The notes under the pieces are model-generated. The model did not search any database, was not told the origin of the DNA, and saw only the letters and a program-made list of their open reading frames with translations. Position numbers and translations under genes: made by a program. A stretch of DNA of 64,000 nucleotides from Sarcocystis neurona. Taxonomy: Eukaryota; Apicomplexa; Conoidasida; Eucoccidiorida; Sarcocystidae. Positions within the stretch are counted from its first letter, which is position 1, and every line of letters begins with the position of its first letter. The stretch lies in the NCBI GenBank assembly GCA_000727475.1, contig KL647291.1, positions 2,158,364 through 2,222,363 of the forward strand, given 5' to 3'. Shown here piece by piece: positions 1 through 11,800 of the stretch.

Positions 1-298
1 TGCCTGTGTCTGTTCCTCTGCTCCGGTCCCGTTTCAATATCTATCTTCTTTTCCACCTCCCCGTTTGCGCCCTTTTCTGCCTTTTGGTGTTACTCTCGAC
101 TTCCTGTCCACTTGGGGCTTTTTCTCCGGCCTTCTGCGTTACTCGCTCACTTTTTTTGTCCTCGTCATATTTCTCTGCATCTAGTCGATTGTGCGACGCA
201 CTTCGCCGGTATCTGCCCAGTAGTGCGAGTGCCCTTGTGTGAGTTTTGTTTAAGAAGGCGAATTTCTTTTATTTTCGTCTGCGGCATTTCACTTGCAG

Positions 299-470
299 AG
301 AGGATGCGACGCTTCGCGAGGAATTTCTCTCTGCGATTTGGCGGTCGAATAGAGGGGCTACATGCAGCTGTTCCTTCGGAGAGCGACAGATCGACGCGAC
401 CCAACGGACCTGCTGCGCATGAGGAAAACAAATTTGGATTCCTCAGACGAGGGACTTGTTTTCTCTACTT
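299..470 (+). CDS. candidate coding exon, unknown protein
   Basis: A pyrimidine-rich stretch ends in TTGCAG at 298. The following frame stays open and reads as a basic, mixed-composition peptide (RMRRFARNFSLRFGG..., then a Ser/Pro/Asn-rich part) before a hydrophobic run. The ATG at 304 could be the true start (MRRFARNFSLRF). The 3' border is unclear, so the end is approximate. It may be the first exon of the plus-strand gene further right. I recognise no family. Microsatellite-type sequence begins just after it. Confidence 0.28.
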
Positions 471-599
471 TCTGTTTCTCACGTATGCGTACATGTGCGT
501 GGGGATGGCACACAAACAAATACTGTGGAGTTGCCGTTTGATAGAGTGTATGTGTGAGCACGTGTGTACGCGTAGTTAAGGAGTGTGTCCCTATATGTA

Positions 600-1690
600 T
601 GCCTTCGTATATATGTATATATATGCGTGGCTTTGTGCGCACACCTGTTTGTATACCGTATTGTCATATAGTTGTTTATAGATGTACATGTAAATATGAA
701 TTTGAATAGGTATTGTTGTTGCAATGTATTGACGTGCTTGCGCTAGACAAATGTACAGGCGTGTGAGGCGCGTCTCGCTTTATGTTTTGTCGTGTATCAA
801 TAACTCGACGAACAAGGATACACGTAGGTGGCGTGTATGTTCACCCCACATATTTGCTTGAAAGAGATGTTGCGAGTGTGTGTCAGAGATGTACTCCAAG
901 CTTTTCTCTCACACACTACTTTTGTATGAACGCGTCTGTGTACGTGTGCGTCGGTGTAGATCTGTACGTTTCTCGCGTGCTCTCTACACATAAATCTTTA
1001 GGGGAATAAATACACGTAGATATCCCTGGGTGAGTAGCCATGTACCGGGATGAACATGTGTGCACCTACATATATATATATATATATATGTGTCTATATT
1101 TCTCTCTCTCAATATAGGTGCACACGCAATATATCTATATATAAAAGCGCCCAGGTGTTTCCATAAAACCCTCTGCATGCATATGCGTGCATGTGGAAGT
1201 AGGTCATATATTAGGACGAAAGGGAGAAACAGACAGAATTAAATTCACGTATATACAGATGTCTAAACGTATGCGCATACACACGTGTGCACACCCACAC
1301 AGATATATATAAAAGCGCCTACCTCTATACAACAAGATGCACATAGGTGTACAACACGTATCCAAATAGAAATACGTGCGCGTATATATATATATATATA
1401 CATATATATGTATATATATGTGTGTGTAGCCGAGGAAATTTCTCTACACACGTATTTACACAGAGACACGCACACATCTCTGTATGGAGAGATCCATAAT
1501 CGGTTTTTGTTTCCTGTGTATTACATACGAAAGTGAAGTGCATGCCGCTTTCTAAGCTGAATTTCCTCCACACCTCCCCCTGTATTTATATTCGTCTATC
1601 ACTGTGCCCTTTCTCTAACTGTCTGTGTACATCAATTTCTGTGTGTGACTCTCCCTGTATTTCTACACATATATGTTCGTACACATGGGG

Positions 1691-1721
<31 letters not shown>

Positions 1722-2510
1722 GGTACATATGTGTGTTATGTATATGTATGTATGCGCGTGTTTGTATGTATATGAGTACACATATATATACACGCACATG
1801 TGAATATGTATGTACGTGCACCGTTATTTTTTTTTCTTGGGGGAGCGCTACGACGGAGTACTTCGACCTTACCTTTTCCTGTCGTAATTCAAAGATGTGC
1901 TTGTCTGTGTTTATAAGTTTATATCTATCTCTCCGTCGATCCACCTATATGTACGTATGTATGCATGTATGTACGTGAACGTCTGTGCTTATCTGTGTGT
2001 CTATCTGTACAGTGGTTTCTACCTGTGCACGTGTCTTTCTACCTATCTGTATCCGTCTCTCGCCCATCCTTTCTCTGCTTATATATATATGTGTATACAT
2101 GTACATTTGCATATGAGTGTGTACGTGTGGAGAGACGTTTTTGTACTCTTCTATATGTCTCCTTGATTATACGTCCCAGTGCCCACACAAGCATGTGTGT
2201 AGATGTCTATGAATGCATATTAAGACGCCGTACACACCCACACACACACATAAATATAAGTGCGTATCACCGTATGTATGTATCTGTCAGTATGCATCTA
2301 CGTACGTGTGTGAACACGTGTACGTGTACAAGCATGTATACACCTATTTGCATGTATATATATATATATATTCGTGGACAACACGAGTAGTAGTTTATCT
2401 GTAGTGGTAGAGAGAGAGTCACAAGAATATATATATATATATGTATATACAGAGAGAGAGGTGTACACACGTATGTGCGCGTGCACGGTCCAGAGAGGGG
2501 TGATGTATGT
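600..2510. other. purine-pyrimidine alternating intergenic or intronic DNA
   Basis: No exon can be supported here. The stretch is built of degenerate TA, TG and CA steps with repeated ACGTGT, GTATATAT and ACACAC blocks. Open frames in it encode only Tyr/Ile/Cys/Val/His-rich peptides on both strands, typical of translated microsatellite rather than protein. Confidence 0.6.
1697..1721. repeat. (AT)n microsatellite
   Basis: About twelve uninterrupted AT units, flanked by ACATAC and GGTACATATG. It is one of the longest pure dinucleotide tracts of the window. Confidence 0.9.
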
Positions 2511-2516
2511 TCGCAG

Positions 2517-3637
2517 AGAGGGCCGAAGTGATAGGAACTCCCGCAGAATCCTCGCTGACTCTTTCTGCCACTTTAAGAGTAGTAAATTTTTCTGTTACAT
2601 ATGCTAGTGTGTGTACTTTAAGAGCGTCCCTCCACGATGATGCAGATATCAAGAATCTGCGGAGAATAGGTGAATGCTGCGCAGTGAAGTTTGCGAAATA
2701 CGGCACCGCAAGCATACAAAGATATGAACAGTGTGAGAGTAACACAGGGAAGCCAATGCGCTCAACGCAGCAGCCGCCTCTGCGTACACGGTCGTGTGCA
2801 CCTGTCCAAAATATGCACACTTATATACGTCTGGAGTGCGCGCAGTCGAGACTCGCAAACGCGTAGCATTCCACCAGAGCAACCGCTGGAGCGACGTTTT
2901 CTTTATTCGCACAACTCCAACACACAACGTGTTTGTGAGAACGACCTTCTCAAACTAACTGAAGACTCTGGTGAACTTTTCCGCAAGGTGCACGACACGT
3001 AAAATGAGTTCCCACCGGGTGTCCTAATTTTTCTCGCACCTGGATTCTTCTTCCATCCGCCCTTTGTAACTCCACAGGGGTGAAATGAAATCTTCCGTCT
3101 CCTTGTATGTCGAGATGCGTTTGGACGATGAAAATGGTTGGAACGAGTCGGTGGCGCCTCTGTGCCCGTCTAGTTCGTTCGCGCCCATCAATTGCAATTA
3201 AGAGCTTTTTGTGTTTGTTTACGCACTGTCAATCTCTGCAGTGCGGACGCCTTGTTGCTGTAGGAGTCTTTCGGTAGACGTGTTGTCATGATGAGAACTG
3301 TGAAACGCAGGACTGCCCTTGTGTATCTGATTTTCCCCGTTGTTGGTTTTACTTCTGTTAATGAAGAACTCCTTCGTTGTATCAGGCTGCACGTGTACAC
3401 ATGTGTTGACGTGCGGCTACAAAAGTAGAGACGTTTGTATATACATACATTCGTGTATGTGCGTCCGCTATAGAAACTCGTCCAGTCCGCCTGGAAGTCT
3501 ACAAATGCTTACAGCGGCAAGACGAATACGTCCCGCGCCGGAACAGACGCAAGTCTCGCCGTCGTGGTTTCGTGAGCTGCTACAAGACACATCGCCGTAT
3601 AGATGAAGAGACACGTACAGAGTTTTCTGAATGTTAG
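2517..3637 (+). CDS. probable multi-exon gene, unknown protein (exon joins unresolved)
   Basis: Several plus-strand segments look like exons. First, 2517 onward, after TTCGCAG, reads ERAEVIGTPAESSLTLS and stays open to about 2800. Second, 2846-2987, after GCGCAG, reads RDSQTRSIPPEQPLERRF and ends at AAG|GTGCAC. Third, from 3078 after CCACAG, reads GEMKSSVSLYVEMRLDDENG. Fourth, from 3474 after CTATAG, reads TRPVRLEVYKCLQRQDEYV and runs to a TAG at 3635-3637. Each has a plausible acceptor and a charged, balanced composition. The phases of the third and fourth do not match their neighbours with the donors I can see, so the joined protein is not established. Minus-strand frames in 2.4-2.9 kb are also open. 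No family recognised. Confidence 0.33.
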
Positions 3638-4261
3638 GTGAACTTGTTTCTTTTGGACTCCGCTAATTTGTCCGATTTAAACATAGGGCCGTGGACGGAT
3701 GAAGTGTTTTACCAGTGATGTGTGTATCTCTGCAGAAGAACTCTCTGCGTTTGTGTGGTTGTACGTGTGCGTACGTTATCGAGCAGAAATGCATGGGGAA
3801 ACGTGTCTGTTCTGCTCCTTCTCCTTTACCGCTGTACCAAGATAATACAAAAGGCGTCTTGGAAGTCTGTCCCAGTGTCAGCAAAAGGCTACCTGTTCCG
3901 CACTCAGCGGGACTTGTGCTCCGCCATATGTAGACCACACACGCAAACAAAGACACATGCGAATACACATGCGCTCTTGTGAACTAGGAATCGATTTTTA
4001 CATGTGTTTACGTTTATATTTACGTATATACGTGTGCCGCACAACCTTCAAAAGACGAGCGTGTCCACAAGAACGTGCGCGATATACGCACACAAATGTG
4101 GTAACGCACATGTCATTCGAAATGCGTGGGCACGCCTGTAACGCTTATGTTATTACGCACAAGCAAATACATATATATGTACATATATATGGAGGGAACG
4201 ACACGCAAACGTGGGCAGAGACCAAGAGAGAGCAGTGGCATACAGCTATATATCTCTGCAG

Positions 4262-5869
4262 TGTCGTGGGCAGCTGACTGCACGAGGTGGAGGAGCTGAT
4301 GCCACCGGCGCCAAGACGTTAGTAATCCGGTACACGTGCACGTTCACAACACGTGATGTACTGTCGGTGCCTGATTCGCCAGATTACACATATGCATGTA
4401 GTTCAGTATAGATGAGCACACGTCGAATTCGTATCCAGACGTACAGTACAAGTACTGCGCTAGACGTGCGTCTACGTATATGCGTGAATGTGTGTTCGTA
4501 CCATTATATACATATATCTCTATATATATATTTTATATATATGTAGGCGTGTGTGTATATCTGCACCCACATGCGGGGGAGAGTACGTACGTGTCTAGAC
4601 GCGGTGTTCTCTGTAGTGTCCAAACAGACACGCCAACTGTGCAACATACGCATATATATATATATATATGTATGTATACGTATACACACATATGTGTACA
4701 TGTTTAGGGGTGACGTTATGTGTTTCTATAGAAACGTGCGAAAATGTTTACATATTTCTGCTCCTGTAGGTATGTGTGAGTACATGTACATATGTGAAAT
4801 TACGTCTGGATGTACAAAGTTGTGTGCTGAGCTGTGAATATTGTATACTTCCTGGACGTACAAGCGTGCGTACGTATGCACGCACGTGCGTAGCAACGTA
4901 CATTCAGAGGGAGTTTGTTATGTCCGCACACATTTAAATGCAGCCAAACAACGCCCCACTTGAATAGTTATATAAATGTACGTATACACAATTATATGCA
5001 GATACAGAGGCTTACGCTTACACACATTCATAGATAGGTGTGCGTATTCTTGTATACAGCCGTACCCACACGTACACACGGTGCACTACGTGCAAGTTGA
5101 AGCACACAAACTCGCACATCATCAAGCAGCCGCTTCTCAAAGAGGTTTACACTAGTGGGAAGTCTGTACGGATAGAGAGATAATTGAGAAGTTTTTACTG
5201 AGTAGAATATGTCTACGCGTGTGCGTACATATGCGTGTGTGTATGCATGTGTTGGTACGGATATATATGCAGATGCATCTCTAGACTTCTTCAGGTGCAC
5301 GTGTGCGCAAGAACACAGGTATGTGTTAACACAGTAAAATGGCTTGCGTGAAATTTGGAACAACGCCTCCTGCAACTCCAATGACAATGGCGAGTTGCTG
5401 CGCCCAAAGAGACGCACGTACTAGAATTGTCTACCTATCTCGCGCGGGCGCTTTGCACGTACTTGTCACAGTGCGGGGTTAATTCTCTTGGTGACAATTG
5501 TTGACCACGCCTTAATGGAAGCACTGCAGTTTATCGCACACACGTACATACACTCGCACACACCAGTGAGAAGTTGTGGCGTACGCCCACATATGTATCT
5601 ACATAACATACACATATACATATATATATATATATGTTTTACAGATAAGTTTTCCAACTACACATACACGTGTATCTGAACAGAGAGACAGAAACATGTA
5701 TGAAGGTGCGCCGATGCTAACGGTGTGGTTCAGTCCGACAAGACTAAGAGTTTTGAACACACGTCTTTTCCTTGTTCAGACGTATTCACTAGTGTTATGC
5801 TCCGAGAAAGCAGATAATTCAACATTGCACGAAGATGACGAAGGCGCTTTGAAGCTGCGTTGGCATTAG
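4262..5869 (+). CDS. 3' part of a plus-strand multi-exon gene, unknown protein
   Basis: The firmest piece is a terminal exon at 5645-5869. It follows GTTTTACAG, reads ISFPTTHTRVSEQRDRNMYE and ends with LKLRWH and TAG at 5867-5869. An upstream exon at 5335-5458 begins after TTAACACAG (KMACVKFGTTPPATPMTM) and ends at TTGCAC|GTACTT in phase 0, which fits the terminal exon. A further candidate starts at 4262 after CTCTGCAG (CRGQLTARGGGADATGAK). Whether this belongs with the exons at 2.5-3.6 kb is unknown. A minus-strand frame across 5.03-5.42 kb is an alternative reading. The stop codon overlaps that of the convergent gene on the other strand. Confidence 0.36.
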
Positions 5870-6647
5870 AGTTTCTCTTCTTCCAAAAGGTCAACAGACG
5901 CGTCGTCACGCGTCAGCGTTGCGACGCGAATGTGGTGGAAAGGGCAGCGCACACAAGAAACCTGTGTCCCGTAACGCCACCAGCGGAACAAAAAACGTGT
6001 GTGTTCCTTGCTGTAGAACAGAAACTCCACTGCTGCAGCGCTGGGGCTGCTGCTCTGCTGTTGGTGCTCTTGTTCGTGCTGATCTGCTTCTACGGCTGCG
6101 GCCTTTGGTGCAGGTGCTGTTGTTGCGGCTACCCCGCGGTTGCTGCTGCTGTTCTGCTTCCGCTGGTGTTCTCCTCGTGCCGCTCGTACGCATGTGCTGT
6201 TCAGCAGTTGCTGCTCCTGGTGCTGCATAGATCTGGCGGCTGCTGTGCTAACACTTGTCGACAGGTGGTGTCACTGGTATGCTGCAGTCGTGTGGCTGTT
6301 TTGTTGCTTCGCGGCCGCGTATTCAACGTTGCTATACGCAGACTGGCGACGAGCTGTGAGGTCTCCCCAACCGGGAAAGTGTATATACAGAAGTGTACAT
6401 GCTTGTGTGGATGAGGTGCAATTAGTCGTATATTTCCATACGGACGCGTGGTGAGGGATACGCTTGCTCCCTTCTGCATGCAGCACCCCACGCTGCGCAT
6501 GCTCACTGGAAATGCCGTTCCGTCTTCGACAGTAGAGACACGTCGTGGATCAGGACGTTCTGCTGCCGCAGCAGAAGGCAGTAAACCGCACGGCCAGCTG
6601 CTCGCAAGCGTATGCACGTCCAGAGAAGAATCCAGTAGGCGTGTCAC
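5866..6647 (-). CDS. Gln/Ala-rich protein, convergent with the plus-strand gene
   Basis: The terminal part, 6228 down to 5866, is open from an ATG. It has a Gln/Ser/Ala-rich half (repeated CAG and GCA codons) followed by ordinary sequence (VEFLFYSKEHTRFLFRWWRY) and an acidic end, DLLEEEKL, before TAA at 5868-5866. A probable upstream exon lies at 6647-6205 in another frame (TRLLDSSLDVHTLASSW...). It contains a CTCACAG acceptor near 6360, and TTAGCACAG near 6245 could be the acceptor for the last exon. The exact joins are not resolved. The Gln/Ala runs are typical of coccidian proteins and say nothing about function. No domain recognised. Confidence 0.42.
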
Positions 6648-6649
6648 AT

Positions 6650-8805
6650 CCCCGCGTAATCCTGCGCTACCTACAATAAGTGTAAAGTTATTTTACACTC
6701 AAGCGGCTTATGCGCATAGCTGTACCGATGTATATACACCTGTGTATACTCGCCACTCCTATATATATATATATATGTACGGGCTGATATAGAAGTTGGG
6801 AGGAACCTCAGCATAGTGGTGCACGCGCAAGTGCGCGTACCTGTGCGTGCACGTACAAAATCATGTCACCGAGCAGCCAGAAGGTCTCTGTACTTCTACG
6901 TACGCAAAACACTCGGAAAGGATACACAAGTCCCCAGCTAGGCACTGGAAGACAGCCGCTAATGAACACCGCGTTTGCATATTTATATGCGTGAATACAC
7001 ATCCCAAGAAAAACGATAATGAGCACTGCCTACTCACGTTTACATGCGTGAATACATATCCCTCTCTGCTGCTCGCTACGAGACACTGGACACTGCTGCA
7101 CAACAAGGAGGTTGCAACTATGTTCACCAGCAGGCTGCAAATACAAGCACTCTTTCGAGAAAAGCACAGGCGCATACAACAACAGAGGTGCGTGTATACT
7201 GAAAAAGTTCTTCACACGTATATACGCGTACATACATATATAAATATGTGTATGTGGGAATTTACCTTGCGGTGGTAAGTGGCAGGAGAAACTGGTGATG
7301 ATGAGTCGCGGGGACGAAGAGGCAGGGAGCAGGCAGACGGAACGCTGTGCAGAAGAGAAGAGACGCGGGAGAACTCAACACGGAAAAGAAGAGAGGCGGG
7401 AGGGGGGGGGACGGGGACAAGAAGAAGAAGTGGCACAGTCGTTCTCACGCTGCTGCTCAACACGCGCATCGGTTAGAGGAGCTGTCAGAGCTGTGCAGCT
7501 CGTAATGCGTAACAGTGCCGCAACCACGTAAATACACGTATATATATCTATATATGCATGCATAGATGTATACATATATATATGTATATACACGTAAGTA
7601 GAGAGACACTTACGTGTATAGGTAGACGAGACTAGTGGAAGCCCTGTGGTGGCGCGGTTCCGTAAATACACGCATATATATATATATGTGGAGAGGTAGC
7701 CACGTGTGTAAGTAGACTGGTGTAGTGGCAGCCCTTTGCCGCAGACGTCAATTTCCCTGTCCTGCAGGACTTTTTGGTGCAGCACGTGTAGGTATAATCT
7801 TTGAAAAACAGGCTGTTTGCTGCGCATCTGTATCGACGAACACGCCATCAGAGACCGGGTTCGCTGCCGTACACAGAGCCAAGCATACCAGACTCCACCG
7901 GGAAGAGTCACCAAGAAGAAAAACAGATTTACAGAGGCGTGCGCACAGCCGTATACACACAGCGATCTTCCATACACTTGTAGCAGCTGCGGATAAACTC
8001 ACGCGCGCACAATGTCGCCTATTCGCGCGCAGCCGCCGTGCTTACGCCGTCAGCATGTTAACAGCAGAGTTGTTCGTCCCTCCGCACGACGCTCTTCTCC
8101 TTTTCTCCCTTACAGTTGCCTCATCCCTCCAGCCCGACGGAAGAAAAAGACTACCGGCATATACATGCGATACGAAGATGTACTTACGCATGTGTACACA
8201 TGAATATACATGTACGTACATAGATATATATAAGCATATGCGTGAGCCCCACAGCCCTGTGTGCCTGCTTACACATATGTACGTTCTAGACTCAGGTACA
8301 CAAACAGAAATACAAGTACGTAGTGTTGGGTCTCCACACACTCACGCGCATACCTGTTGTCCACACACTTAGAACACTTATTTAATACATAGATGTATAT
8401 ACCTGCTGTCGTTCAGAGACACGGCAGTACATGTCTTAATTCTTCCCATCTCAGACAGACGTACGCAAGATAAAGACGTTTGTTTTGACCAGCAGTACAC
8501 AGAAATACATATATATACATATATATATATATATGATATGCATCTGCATGTATTTGCCGTATGTGTGTGTGTAGAGAGAGAACGGGAGAGGGAGACAAAG
8601 TCCGTTGTATACCAACGTGCGTACACACATACGTAGACAGGTATATAAATACGTATACGTATATATACATATATGTGTATATATAAGTGGGTGGATATGT
8701 TCCGTTTGTTGTCTTCTCGTGGAGAAGGCGTTCCTTTTACGATTGACGGAAAGCAGCTCAGGAAAGCAGTTTCCCGGCGCAGCAGTGTCCACCTTCTATC
8801 TACTC
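6650..8805. other. gap with scattered open frames and a G-rich tract
   Basis: No gene can be fixed here. A 215-codon plus-strand frame (7725-8372) has no convincing start and turns into translated microsatellite after about 8160. Minus-strand frames at 7748-8002 and 7375-7550 are equally open. At 6960-7063 there is an imperfect tandem duplication of about 58 bases that repeats TGCGTGAATACA. At 7398-7416 the plus strand carries runs of 3, 9 and 4 G. (TA)n tracts occur near 7560-7590, 7675-7690 and 8515-8535. Confidence 0.5.
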
Positions 8806-8810
8806 CCTCT

Positions 8811-11800
8811 TCATATCACCTGCTGTCGTTTCCATTCAAGCCTCCGCGAACCTTGTTCTTCTCGACTTTTGAAGTGATCCCTCACGGTTGCCGGCGGCTG
8901 CCGAATGCGGCGTACGTACACCCGAGGAGCTGCTCTGCATGCACGCGGCGGACGGCACAGATCCCACGCCACTGCGCCCGTCTTGGGCTGCATCCTTCTT
9001 ACGAGATCCAGCAGCTCCTCCTGCAACTTTTCCTCCACCTGCTCCTTCTGCCGCTGCATTTCCGCTCTCAACAGAGCACTGCCCATATTCTTGCTCTCCC
9101 CCTCCATTTCCGCGGCTTCCTTTGCTTCTTCTGCTGCTCTCTCCTCCTTCTCCTTTTCCTTCTTCTCCTCCTTTTGCTTCTGTCTCTCCTTCTTTTCTTT
9201 GTCCTTCTTCCTCTCCTGTCTCGTCTCCTCCTTCTTCTTTCTTCTCTGCGATACAGCAGCTGCAACAGCAAGTCCCTGCTCCTGTACCCATTCGACCTCT
9301 CCCCTACACGGTCCCCGCCACCTCTTGCTCTGTAGAGGCTCCTGCGTAATCGCTGTATATAGAGTGTATCTCGCTGCTCTTGCTACGCCTTCTGCCAGCT
9401 GTAGCACCTGCTGCAGTCGCAATACCAAACGCTCCACCTCCTCCTCCTTTTTCTTCTGCTTCTCCTTATTCTTGGTTTCTACCTTCTCCTTCTCTTGCAC
9501 CTGCTGCTGCTGACTCTCTACTTCGCCGCGCTCCTTGCCTCTCTCTCTTTCCCTTGTGGTGCTGCTGCTGTTCCCTGAGACAGCAGTCACCTTCTCTTCT
9601 TTCTTTCCCTTACGTTTTCCCGTCAGCCCTTTTCCCACCTCATCAAGCAGATCCTCTTTCTCGTCCTGCTGCTGCTCCTGCAGCTCTTCCCCTGCTGCTG
9701 CTGCTTCTGCTGCAAGTCTGTGTCTCGGGGCTGCATCCAGGCGCAGCAGCAGCTCCGGTCTGACGTTGCGGCAGAGCGACTGGACTGCTGCCGCTGCTCT
9801 GCTGGTCTCTTGAGTCATCCACTGCAGCAGCTGTCTCAGCTGGCTGCTGCTGCTTAGCGTTGCCAGAGGTTCTCTTATATTGAACAACAAACTGAACCGT
9901 TGCATATCCAAGTCGGTTTCCCGGAGAAGCAGCTGCCTACTCTGCTGCTGAAACTGAGGCAATGTAGAAAGCAGCTGCTGCTGCTGCGGCAAAACGCGGC
10001 ACTGGTGCTTGTACTCCCTTCCGACTGCGTCCAACCGCTGCTTCAAGTGCTGTCCCAGCTGCCTCAGTGCTATCCACAAAATCTTCCCTTTCTGCTGGGC
10101 CCGCTGTTGCTCCTCCAGCACTGCTAGACGCTGTTGCTCCCGCTTCTTTCTCAGTCCTTCGCTGCTCTCGAGCTTCCGTCTCCTGCGTACTGCTGCTGCT
10201 GCAGGTCCGCGTGGTGGTGCTGCCCCTGCTGTTCCTTTTCCTCCTCCTTCTTCTTTCGCTGATGGCGCTGCTGTATCTGGTACTGCGGCTGCTGCTGCCG
10301 ATACGGAAGGCGAGGCAATGTACACATTCAGCGCAGCAGCAGCTGCTGCTTTGAGCAGGATACAGAAGTACTCTGCCGCTTGCAACAGCGGGCACGCGGC
10401 AATGACGTAAGGAACGAGCCAGCCGTGCAATGCAGCACCAGCAGGTAGAAGAGTATCAACGGATGCAGATGCAGCAGCAGTAGCAGCAACACTAGAAGCC
10501 GAGTACGCGGAGGTTCTGCGTCTCGGTTCTGAAGGAGAGGCAGCAGCAGCACCAGGAAACCCACGAGCAGCAGCAGATGCTTCTGCAACGGAAGCAGTTC
10601 TATCTGACGTCACCGCAACAGCGGACGCTGGAGACGCCCCAGCAGCGGCAGAAGGAATTGCGTGCGCAACAGCATTCGTAAACACGGACTCGTCTATAAT
10701 TCGTTTCAACGTCAAGGACGAAAGTGTTGCTTTCGCCATCTCCACCGCTTTCTGCATCTGCAGCTGCGCTGTTGCATGCAAGATCTCGCTCTGCTGCAGC
10801 AACAACAGCAGGCAGCTCCTCTTCTGGCCTACGTGTCTCCGCCACCTGCAGCTTGTGTCTCGACGACGGCCGAAGCGACCGGCTGCTGCCGGTGCTGCCC
10901 ATCCACTGGACTGACGCGGCTGCAAGTCCGTACGCGGCTGCGTTGTTGTTGACGCTCTGGCGCTGCTCGCTGCTGCAGCAGCCAAGAAACGCTGCCGTTC
11001 CTGTTGCCGTTGCTTCGTCTGCGCGCCCTGTTGCAGCAGCTGCTGCCGTTGCATAAAAAGAAGTCTTTTCGCTGCCCCTGCAGCAGCATAAACGAGCGCC
11101 GTTGCTTCTGCATGCGCCTGTACGTCTGCTGCCGAGCCGGATCCGCAAGAGTCAGCTCCAGCCGTCTCAATCCGACTTTGCTCCAGCCGCTGCTGCTGCG
11201 GCTCTTCCTGCTGCCCGTGGTGCTGGCGCTGCCGCCGTTGCTGCTCCTGCCACTGCTGCGCACGGTGGGAGAGTTGCTGCTGTTGCTCTTGTTGCAGCAC
11301 AAGGCTGCGCTCCAGAAGGAGCAATAAACGCCTGACTGCTGGTATGAATTGCTGCTGGGGAAAATAGGCCTTCCCAAATCTTCTCTTGTCCAACGGCAGG
11401 AGCAGCCTCTCCACTTCTCCTCCTGACTGATGGCCGCTGCTGCAGACATCAACGACTCCCCATGTTGGCAACAAAGGAAGCGATGCAACGCTGCGAAGCC
11501 CTCCCAGCTGCTGTTCCTGTTGTTGCTGCTGGTCCGCCTGCTCTTGCTGTTGCTGCGGTTGCTGTTGCTGCTCCTGTTCGTGATGCGTGAGGTTCCTGGC
11601 GACCGAAGCGGCACTAGTTTTTTCCCTACGTGTTGCCGTCGGTGGAATAGTAGTTGCTGCTCTTGGAGGACGGAAGGCGGCAGCAGCAGCGCAGCGGCAT
11701 AGGAGGGGTAGAAAGTGCAGCAGCAATGAGAGCTCCTCCTCCGAAGAAAAAAAGGAAGAAACAGCAGCTGGGAGCACCGCATTCGCTGAAAGAGGCCCGC

